Positions 1-4,793 of a stretch of 5,070 nucleotides of DNA are shown piece after piece. The notes below the pieces were generated by a model. The model was given only the letters and a program-made list of their open reading frames with translations, was not told the DNA's origin and did not search any database. Position 1 is the stretch's first letter, and each line of letters begins with the position of its first letter. Origin of the DNA: an uncultured Clostridia bacterium (GTDB lineage Bacteria; Bacillota; Clostridia; Oscillospirales; Ruminococcaceae); assembly GCA_945933905.1 (NCBI GenBank), contig CAMEQX010000129.1:1-5070 (forward strand), given 5' to 3'. The position numbers were made by a program, and so were the translations under genes.

Positions 1-2
1 AT

Positions 3-539
3 ATTGTAAAGCTCGCGCGGCTTATGTTCCGCGGAAACGAAACTGCGGCGGACTTTTTCTTCATTTTACTTATGATAATGCTTTTGGTCTGCGGCACGAT
101 TTTAAGCGTTCTCCGAAGCGGTGAAAAATACAGCTGGAGCGCCACGGGACGCGAGTTTACGGTTTCTCGGAAGAACCGCGGCGCTACGATAATTTTCTAC
201 AAAGAGGTCGTGACAATCGACTACGAGCCGCTGAAATTCCTGTACTTTTTCCCGCACGGCTACACGGTTATCGTTCGGACAACCCGCGATGAATACGAGT
301 TCAAATACGTTTTCCCCGGCACAAAAACCTCGCAGCCTTTTGAGAACACTGCGTTTGGAAAACTCTCGCAGATTGTCGATGATTTGCGCGCGCAAGGTCT
401 TGACAAAGCGCTTCGTGAAAAGGAAAATCTGTTTTATGACCCGCCGTCAATCGAGGACGCTTTCCGCAATATCATCGCCGAAGAAAAAGCCAAAGAAATC
501 GAAAATCAAAACGACAGAAACTTCTTTTTCCCCGATTAA
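3..539 (+). CDS. Hypothetical single-pass membrane protein, probably 5'-partial
   Basis: I do not recognise this protein. The first ATG in the window is at 24 and gives 171 residues, but the frame is open to the left edge (it reads IVKLARL before that Met) and no ribosome binding site precedes 24, so the real start probably lies upstream. Counting from that Met, residues about 9-31 are a strongly hydrophobic helix (FFFILLMIMLLVCGTILSVL), followed by basic and aromatic residues. Residues about 37-100 alternate polar and hydrophobic positions in short strands (FTVSRK, ATIIFYKEVVTIDY, YTVIVRTT, YEFKYVF), a pattern that recalls bacterial PH-like domains tethered behind a membrane helix. This is only a fold-level impression. 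Residues 108-165 are charged and helical (KLSQIVDDLRAQ, EDAFRNIIAEEKAKEIENQ). The protein would be membrane-anchored with its soluble part most likely cytoplasmic, though the topology is unproven. It runs tail-to-tail into the aminotransferase, with overlapping stop codons. Confidence 0.7.
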   Translation: MVKLARLMFRGNETAADFFFILLMIMLLVCGTILSVLRSGEKYSWSATGREFTVSRKNRGATIIFYKEVVTIDYEPLKFLYFFPHGYTVIVRTTRDEYEFKYVFPGTKTSQPFENTAFGKLSQIVDDLRAQGLDKALREKENLFYDPPSIEDAFRNIIAEEKAKEIENQNDRNFFFPD

Positions 540-1264
540 GCGTTCTTCTCGAGATACGCAAGTCTCACGCAAACGCAGAACAGCTCCATAGCCTTCCGCA
601 AATCGTCAACCGACGGGAATGTGGGGGCTATTCTTATGTTGCTGTCGTGGGGGTCGTTTCCATAGGGGTAGGTTGCGCCCGCGCCCGTCATAACAACGCC
701 CGCTTCCTTTGCCAGCGCGACAATTCTCTTCGCGGTGCCCTCGGGCGCGTTGAAGGAGATGAAATAACCGCCCTTGGGGTTCGTCCATTCGCCGATACCG
801 CGCGGCAAAAGCTCCTTCTCGAGCATATATTTCACAACCTCAAACTTCGGTCTGATAATCGCGGCGTGCGCTTTCATATGCTTTTCAACGCCCTCGAAAT
901 CCTTGAAATATTTCGCGTGACGAAGCTGGTTGAGCTTGTCGAAGCCGATTGTCTGAATAGCCATCTGCTTCTTGATGAATTCGATGTTGTCCTTAGACGC
1001 GCAGACAACCGCAAGACCGCCGCCGGGGAAAGAAATCTTCGATGTTGAAGCGAACTCGAAAACCATATTCGGATTGCCCGCTTTTTTGCACTCCTCGATG
1101 ATGTTGAGAAGCTCCTCGCGGTCGTTGTCGTAGAGGTCGTGAACGCAGTATGCGTTATCCCAGAAAATGCGGAAATCCTTCGCCTTGCGAGGTTCGCGAA
1201 ACGGCGGACAACCTCGTCCGAGTAGGTTATACCCGTGGGGTTGGAGTATTTCGGCACGCACCAA
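536..1264 (-). CDS. Aminotransferase C-terminal fragment (second frame)
   Basis: The second frame is open from a chance ATG at 1264, but its first 26 codons are out-of-frame sequence. Genuine protein begins at about KAKDFRIFWDNAYCVHDL (from 1186) and runs 216 residues to a TAA at 538-536. It carries the Asp of WDNAY (217 in the joined numbering) that pairs with the pyridine nitrogen of PLP, the nearby Tyr220, the Schiff-base lysine of ASTSKIS (Lys257, codon 1039-1037), NQLRHAKYF, NPKGGYFIS, a TGAGATYPYG segment, and Arg392 of NIRIAP, the expected substrate alpha-carboxylate arginine. No ribosome binding site stands before 1264, so independent translation is unlikely. It is best read as the second half of one gene. 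Confidence 0.7.
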   Translation of the reverse strand: MVRAEILQPHGYNLLGRGCPPFREPRKAKDFRIFWDNAYCVHDLYDNDREELLNIIEECKKAGNPNMVFEFASTSKISFPGGGLAVVCASKDNIEFIKKQMAIQTIGFDKLNQLRHAKYFKDFEGVEKHMKAHAAIIRPKFEVVKYMLEKELLPRGIGEWTNPKGGYFISFNAPEGTAKRIVALAKEAGVVMTGAGATYPYGNDPHDSNIRIAPTFPSVDDLRKAMELFCVCVRLAYLEKNA

Positions 1265-1806
1265 ACGCCCTTGATTTCCTCGTCCTCGGAAACGTACTTT
1301 TCAATCATATCCATATCGGGACCGTCCGCTTTATAAGGCACGGTTATCATCTCAATCCCGAGCGCCTCGCACATAGCAAAGTGTCTGTCATAGCCCGGCG
1401 CGGGGCAGAGGAACTTGACGTGCTCGTTCTTTCCCCACGGCTTGTCGCTTCCGAGAACGCCGAGCTGAAGCGCTCTGATAATGGTGTCGTACATCATCTG
1501 AAGCGAGGAGTTTCCGCCGACGATAACCTCATCCGAGCCGACGTGAAGCATCTCCATAAAAAGCTCCTTCGCCTCGGGAATTCCGTCGAGAACGCCGTAA
1601 GAGCGGCAATCCGCGCCGCTTCTTGACTTATAGTCGCCGTCAAGGCAGTGCAGAAGCATATTTATCGACAAATCGAGCTGCTCGGGCGCGGGGATACCGC
1701 GAGCCATTGTGAGATTGAGCTCTTTTTTCTTAAAGTCCTCATAAAGCGCGGAAACCGCCTGTTTTTCCGCGAGGAGCTGTTCCTTGGTCATTTCGCTGTA
1801 TTTCAT
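874..1806 (-). CDS. Aminotransferase N-terminal fragment (first frame)
   Basis: The first frame gives 310 residues, but only residues 1-207 (1806-1186) are genuine. They hold the N-terminal segment TMARGIPAPEQLDLS (about 33-47), the YGVLDG motif (70-75) typical of this family, the PLP-phosphate loop region GGNSSLQ (97-103), CPAPGYDRHF (134-143) with the tyrosine expected to stack on the cofactor ring, DGPDMD (161-166) and SNPTG (188-192), the family's NPTG signature. From about residue 208 the frame leaves the gene and runs about 103 codons of Ser/Thr/Arg-rich, low-complexity sequence to a stop at 874. That is the usual look of out-of-frame reading through a gene on the same strand. The resulting protein would lack the Schiff-base lysine and could not be an active transaminase. 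Confidence 0.75.
   Translation of the reverse strand: MKYSEMTKEQLLAEKQAVSALYEDFKKKELNLTMARGIPAPEQLDLSINMLLHCLDGDYKSRSGADCRSYGVLDGIPEAKELFMEMLHVGSDEVIVGGNSSLQMMYDTIIRALQLGVLGSDKPWGKNEHVKFLCPAPGYDRHFAMCEALGIEMITVPYKADGPDMDMIEKYVSEDEEIKGVWCVPKYSNPTGITYSDEVVRRFANLARRRISAFSGITHTAFTTSTTTTARSFSTSSRSAKKRAIRIWFSSSLQHRRFLSPAAVLRLSARLRTTSNSSRSRWLFRQSASTSSTSFVTRNISRISRALKSI
1177..1190 (-). other. Frameshift site in the aminotransferase
   Basis: On the coding strand, frame 1 reads RFANLA up to 1186, and frame 2 takes over as KAKDFR from the same base, so one base appears to be missing. The local sequence is GCAAGGCGAAGG. Losing one A from an original GCAAAGGCG would restore the reading Ala-Lys-Ala-Lys. 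From memory of the family, this linker is about one residue longer, which would fit a loss of four bases equally well. No slippery heptamer, downstream hairpin or internal stop suggests programmed shifting, although the out-of-frame AGG-CGA-AGG is a run of rarely used arginine codons. Confidence 0.75.
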
Positions 1807-1813
1807 AAAAAAT

Positions 1814-1821
1814 CTCCCTCC
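1814..1821 (-). promoter_or_regulatory. Ribosome binding site of the aminotransferase
   Basis: GGAGGGAG on the minus strand lies seven bases before the ATG at 1806. It fixes that start over the in-frame ATG at 1842. Confidence 0.85.
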
Positions 1822-1847
1822 GAGATAAATATTATAATCCACACATT

Positions 1848-1876
1848 ATTATATCACCTAACTCTGATTTTTGCAA
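1848..1876 (-). promoter_or_regulatory. Sigma-A-type promoter of the aminotransferase
   Basis: On the minus strand TTGCAA (1876-1871) and a perfect TATAAT (1853-1848) are separated by 17 bases, and TGA directly before the -10 makes it an extended -10 (TGnTATAAT). Transcription should start near 1841, giving a short leader of about 35 bases with no room for a riboswitch. A second TATAAT occurs a few bases downstream on the same strand but lacks a matching -35. Confidence 0.75.
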
Positions 1877-1902
1877 GCGATTTTTCAAGAACTTGCAAAA
1901 AT
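1867..1902. repeat. 11-bp perfect inverted repeat over the aminotransferase -35 (possible operator)
   Basis: ATTTTTGCAAG (1867-1877) and CTTGCAAAAAT (1892-1902) are perfect reverse complements separated by 14 bases. The left arm contains the -35 hexamer of the aminotransferase promoter. Centre-to-centre spacing is 25 bases, more than two helical turns, so a dimeric regulator bridging both arms is possible. No T-run follows the structure, so a terminator is unlikely. The operator role is inferred from position and symmetry only. Confidence 0.45.
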
Positions 1903-2012
1903 TCGGCATTATACTTAAAAAATCTCTAAAAAATCCGCGATTAGCATAAATAATACACAATTTTTCTTTCAAAAAGCGATATGCTTCTTCCAAAAAATGT
2001 TTACACAAGCCG

Positions 2013-2049
2013 CTCTTGCGAAAAAAGCAAAATTCCCTCTTGTAAAAAC
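2013..2049 (+). repeat. Two direct copies of CTCTTG(C/T)(G/A)AAAAA, 24 bases apart
   Basis: Copies lie at 2013-2025 (CTCTTGCGAAAAA) and 2037-2049 (CTCTTGTAAAAAC, matching except the last base). The second contains the -35 TTGTAA of the dockerin-gene promoter. Both resemble the CTTGCAAAAAT arms of the inverted repeat at the other promoter. They could be binding sites for one regulator serving both promoters, or a by-product of similar -35 boxes followed by A-tracts. Confidence 0.4.
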
Positions 2050-2068
2050 GGTAAAAATATGTTATAAT
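2040..2068 (+). promoter_or_regulatory. Sigma-A-type promoter of the dockerin gene
   Basis: TTGTAA (2040-2045) and a perfect TATAAT (2063-2068) are 17 bases apart, with TGT just before the -10 (extended -10). The expected start is near 2075, leaving a leader of about 32 bases. The design is the same as the divergent promoter: a 4-of-6 -35, a 17-base spacer, TGn and a perfect -10. Confidence 0.75.
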
Positions 2069-2093
2069 TTAATAAATATAGCCTTTATTAAGA

Positions 2094-2100
2094 AAGGAAG
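2094..2100 (+). promoter_or_regulatory. Ribosome binding site of the dockerin gene, deciding a GTG start
   Basis: AAGGAAG ends six bases before GTG at 2107. No ATG nearby yields an intact signal peptide, so GTG is the start. Confidence 0.65.
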
Positions 2101-2106
2101 ATTTTC

Positions 2107-4260
2107 GTGAAAATCAGAGGAAAAATCGTATCGGCTTTGACGGCGGGAATATGCGCATTTTCGGCTTTATCGGGAACGACAGCGCCGCTGCTCTCTTTGA
2201 ACGCGTTTGCGGCGGATACCGACCGTACATTTGACGACACATACGAACTTGACGAATACGTTGATTATGATAAATTTTTTGATACAGACAACGAAATCGA
2301 GGTTCAAGACAAGCTGGAAGAGGTGTTCGAGAAGGCTTGCCGAAAAGATATTGACGAGATAACCTACGGAGATTTGCAGAAAATCACAAGCCTCAATTTG
2401 AGCAAAATGGAACTTACAGACATTCCGCTTTGCATAAAATATATGGTAAATCTGCGCACTCTCGACCTTTCGCACAACAATCTGCAATACAACACCGACA
2501 ACGTGAAAACGCTTGATTTAAGCGCGCTGAAACGGCTGAATTATCTTGACGTAAGCTACAACTATCTTAACCGCGTGCCGTCTTGGTTTGTGCTGGACGG
2601 GATTGACAAAAAATACATAGACTTCAACCTCCTCTCGGGCGACGACCAGCGCTCGATAAAAGCGCAGACGCCCGTGTATTATTTTATGGACGGCGAGAAT
2701 ATTGAGATTGACAAATTCAAGGAGAAAATTCTCGCGGACATTTGCTTTGACGACGGCACGGCGCTGCCCGAATTTCTCTATGACCCCGACAGCTACTCCG
2801 ACCAGCCGCTCTATGTCGTTCTCGACAGCAACGATGAAACCCCGCTTGACGCCTTCATCAACGATGATGAAGAAATCGAGCTTCCCGCTGATGTAAACTA
2901 CACATCTGTTGTATTAACGGTTCAGCTGTTTAACAATGCAAATAACGACAATACTAAAACCACGATAAAGGTTTTCATTCTCGACGGAAGCTCCCCGACA
3001 ACCGCGAAAGCGCGCCTTGAAACGCTTCTTGAAGAGATAAAGGAAACCGACAAGGACAAGTTCACCGCGAGAAGCTGGACAAATTTCGAGAACGCGCAGA
3101 AAACCGCAGAAGCGATAATGAAATACACAAATTCCACCGCGGAGATGCTGAAAACCGCCCTTGAGCAGCTTGACTCGGCGTACAGGTCGCTTGTCCTCGG
3201 AATTGACAAAAGCACAAAGGACGTTTTAAACGAGCTCACCTCTGTCGGAAAAACCTACAAGGAGGAGGACTACACCCCGTCCTCGTGGAGCAGTCTGCAA
3301 AAGGCTCTCAGCAAAATCTCGGAAATCTCCTCGGACGCAAACGCAACTCTCTCCTCGGCAAAATCCGCAATTCTCTCGTTCCAGAACGCGCAGAAAGGTC
3401 TTGAAAAGACAAGACTCTCCGTGCCGAGCGTTATCCCGAAATCAAGCTTTGAGAGCATTTTCGGAATAAGCGGAAAATACGTTTCCGCAAAAGGCACGAC
3501 AAGAGACGGAAGAATATACGAGTGGAAATTCTACGGACCAAAAGTCACCGCTCCCGCCGACTTCAACCCCGAAATCACCGACACCCCGACAGGCGAGGAC
3601 GCGATTATGCTTGAAAGCGGCAGAGCGGGCGGATATATCGCCTTCTCGACATCTCAAACGGGCGCGTTTGCGGGAACAGGCACGCTGTTGATAAACGTTT
3701 CGGATATCTTCAGCGACGGGAAATATTACTATTACAAATGGAACAACGGAGGAAAGCTTATCGGCGAGGTCTCCGTCAATAACGGACAGCTCTCGGTTGA
3801 CGTAAGCGAGAGCGGAACCTATTATGTGAGCAATGTACTGCAAAAATTCGACCTTGTTTCAAGCTCGCTTGAAATTGATACAGCAAAGCATTCCGTGGTA
3901 ATTCCGCTTGGCTCGGGCTACACAGCGGCAAACTTCAAAAAGCTGTTCAATTACGGAAGCAGCGTTTCGATATTTGACGCGGACGGAAAAGCCGTTTCAA
4001 GCACCGCGCGCATAAAAACGGGAATGAAGGTTGCTTCTCCAAAGGGCGAGGAATATACCGTGACGGTTATGGGCGACGTTAACGACGACGGCTATGTAAA
4101 CGCTCAGGATGCGCTGGCTGTCCTCAAAAACTCTCTTTCCGACACCCCGACCGCTCAATTCGGAATAGGTTCAACGGGAATAAACATTGCCGATGTAAAC
4201 GCCGACGGCTTTTTGAACGCAAGAGACTCGCTTTTGATTTTAAAAGCGTCTTTGAGATAA
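2107..4260 (+). CDS. Secreted LRR-FIVAR-dockerin protein
   Basis: This is a 717-residue exported protein with no catalytic domain that I recognise. Residues 1-35 form a Sec signal peptide (basic MKIRGK, hydrophobic core, AFA before the cleavage at 35/36). Residues 36-90 are very acidic. Residues about 93-161 form a short leucine-rich repeat block (ITSLNLSKMEL, LRTLDLSHNNL, LNYLDVSYNYL). Residues 162-298 are beta-like and acidic. Residues 299-367 and 370-437 are two FIVAR-like three-helix repeats (shared pattern F/Y-T-x-x-SW near the start). Residues 439-579 and 580-653 are beta-type modules of the sort common in Ruminococcus surface proteins. Residues 655-717 are a type I dockerin with both calcium loops (DVNDDGYVNAQD and DVNADGFLNARD). 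By family knowledge, dockerins bind cohesins on scaffoldins, so the protein should ride on an extracellular or cell-surface complex. LRR and FIVAR modules suggest protein or carbohydrate contact, which is inference. smpB follows 37 bases later. Confidence 0.88.
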   Translation: MKIRGKIVSALTAGICAFSALSGTTAPLLSLNAFAADTDRTFDDTYELDEYVDYDKFFDTDNEIEVQDKLEEVFEKACRKDIDEITYGDLQKITSLNLSKMELTDIPLCIKYMVNLRTLDLSHNNLQYNTDNVKTLDLSALKRLNYLDVSYNYLNRVPSWFVLDGIDKKYIDFNLLSGDDQRSIKAQTPVYYFMDGENIEIDKFKEKILADICFDDGTALPEFLYDPDSYSDQPLYVVLDSNDETPLDAFINDDEEIELPADVNYTSVVLTVQLFNNANNDNTKTTIKVFILDGSSPTTAKARLETLLEEIKETDKDKFTARSWTNFENAQKTAEAIMKYTNSTAEMLKTALEQLDSAYRSLVLGIDKSTKDVLNELTSVGKTYKEEDYTPSSWSSLQKALSKISEISSDANATLSSAKSAILSFQNAQKGLEKTRLSVPSVIPKSSFESIFGISGKYVSAKGTTRDGRIYEWKFYGPKVTAPADFNPEITDTPTGEDAIMLESGRAGGYIAFSTSQTGAFAGTGTLLINVSDIFSDGKYYYYKWNNGGKLIGEVSVNNGQLSVDVSESGTYYVSNVLQKFDLVSSSLEIDTAKHSVVIPLGSGYTAANFKKLFNYGSSVSIFDADGKAVSSTARIKTGMKVASPKGEEYTVTVMGDVNDDGYVNAQDALAVLKNSLSDTPTAQFGIGSTGINIADVNADGFLNARDSLLILKASLR

Positions 4261-4288
4261 CGCAGACATGCGATTGTTTCAGAAAAAC

Positions 4289-4293
4289 GGAGG
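4289..4293 (+). promoter_or_regulatory. Ribosome binding site of smpB
   Basis: GGAGG lies four bases before ATG at 4298, a slightly short spacing. It favours this start over the in-frame ATG at 4268, which has no binding site and would add ten residues that lie over the binding site itself. Confidence 0.75.
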
Positions 4294-4297
4294 AAAA

Positions 4298-4753
4298 ATG
4301 AACACAAAAACAATAACCGAAAACCGACAGGCGCGGCACGAATACTTTATTGTAGAGAGTCTGGAGGCGGGGATAGAGCTGTTTGGCACGGAGGTCAAGT
4401 CAATCCGCGCGGGCGGCGTAAACCTCAAGGATTCGTGGATATCGATTGACAACGGCGAAGCTTTTATCCGCGGAATGCACATCTCCCCCTACGAAAAAGG
4501 CAACATTTTCAACCGCGACCCATACCGCGTGCGGCGGCTTCTGATGCACAAAAAGGAGATTATGAAGCTGTACGGACAGGTCAAACAGGGCGGCTACACG
4601 CTGATACCGATATCGATGTATTTCAAGGACAGCCGCGTGAAAATACAAGTCGGCTTGTGCAAGGGCAAAAAGCTCTACGACAAGCGCGAAACCTCGGCGA
4701 AACGCGACGCCGAGCGCAGCATAGACCGCGCAATCAAAGAAAGAAATCACTGA
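4298..4753 (+). CDS. smpB: SsrA-binding protein SmpB
   Basis: At 151 residues it has the normal SmpB length (about 150-160). SmpB binds the tRNA-like domain of tmRNA and brings it to ribosomes stalled on mRNAs without a stop codon, where its C-terminal tail occupies the empty mRNA channel (trans-translation). The sequence shows the N-terminal NRQARHEYFI (9-18), the EAGIELFGTEVKSIRAG segment (23-39), VNLKDSW, the HISPYEKGN motif shared with Bacillus SmpB, and the tail with GKK (123-125) and DKR (128-130) followed by a basic amphipathic helix ending AIKERNH. Nothing conserved is missing. No promoter of its own is convincing and no terminator lies before it, so it may be read partly from the dockerin-gene promoter. 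The usual clostridial neighbour rnr is not in the window, and no ssrA gene is visible. The gene ends at a shared hairpin terminator. Confidence 0.97.
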   Translation: MNTKTITENRQARHEYFIVESLEAGIELFGTEVKSIRAGGVNLKDSWISIDNGEAFIRGMHISPYEKGNIFNRDPYRVRRLLMHKKEIMKLYGQVKQGGYTLIPISMYFKDSRVKIQVGLCKGKKLYDKRETSAKRDAERSIDRAIKERNH

Positions 4754-4755
4754 AA

Positions 4756-4791
4756 ACACCCGCTCCTTCGGTCCAACGAAAGAGCGGGTGT
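4756..4791. terminator. Bidirectional hairpin terminator between smpB and the thioesterase gene
   Basis: ACACCCGCTC (4756-4765) pairs perfectly with GAGCGGGTGT (4782-4791). Inside it, TTCG (4767-4770) pairs with CGAA (4777-4780) past one C/A mismatch, closing a six-base loop. On the plus strand GTTTATT follows, and on the minus strand the T-run is TTTT, so both tracts are short. It starts three bases after the smpB stop and ends just past the stop of the opposing gene, so it can serve both. Confidence 0.85.
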
Positions 4792-4793
4792 GT

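Larger units (their letters stand above)
536..1806 (-). pseudogene. AspT-type aspartate aminotransferase, interrupted by a frameshift
   Basis: Read across one frame change near 1177-1190, this locus gives 207 + 216 = 423 residues, close to the roughly 425-430 of the AspT-type aspartate aminotransferases (the Corynebacterium glutamicum AspT family, PLP fold type I). Such enzymes interconvert aspartate and 2-oxoglutarate with oxaloacetate and glutamate in the cytosol. The start is ATG at 1806 (MKYSEMTKEQ). It has GGAGGGAG at 1821-1814, seven bases upstream, whereas the longer reading from 1842 has no binding site. The two halves are described separately. Both are well conserved, and neither contains another stop or shift, so the lesion is recent, a sequencing or assembly error, or (least likely) recoded. 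A fold-type I enzyme needs both halves, so the locus would be inactive as written. The gene stands alone: divergent from the dockerin gene and convergent with the membrane-protein gene. Confidence 0.8.
1807..2106. other. Divergent AT-rich intergenic region
   Basis: This 300-base gap separates the divergent aminotransferase and dockerin genes. It holds the two promoters, two ribosome binding sites, the 11-bp inverted repeat and a pair of direct repeats. Between about 1903 and 2012 I see only AT-rich sequence with A- and T-tracts, and no ORF with a binding site or RNA gene. Confidence 0.7.

Noticed and set aside
1177..1190. Programmed -1 frameshifting in the aminotransferase
   Set aside because: There is no slippery heptamer or supporting hairpin, and this enzyme family is not known to me for recoding.
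647..1626. Long plus-strand frames inside the aminotransferase (647-1048 and 1150-1626)
   Set aside because: They are antisense to conserved aminotransferase sequence, have no binding site and show no recognisable protein.
1807..1842. Start of the aminotransferase at the in-frame ATG at 1842 (12 extra residues)
   Set aside because: It falls about at the predicted transcription start and has no binding site, whereas ATG 1806 has GGAGGGAG seven bases upstream.
3090..3400. Identical 14-base AGAACGCGCAGAAA in both FIVAR-like repeats (encoding NAQK)
   Set aside because: The two copies fall at different positions of the aligned repeats (early helix versus last helix), so they do not reflect the duplication itself.
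4221..4254. Hairpin at the end of the dockerin gene (CGCTTTT / AAAAGCG with a six-base loop)
   Set aside because: The stem is AT-rich and lies within codons of the dockerin's last helix, and no T-run follows it. It is probably chance and not a terminator.
4268..4297. smpB start at ATG 4268 (10 extra residues)
   Set aside because: There is no binding site before it, and the extra codons overlap the GGAGG used by ATG 4298. SmpB length fits the shorter form.
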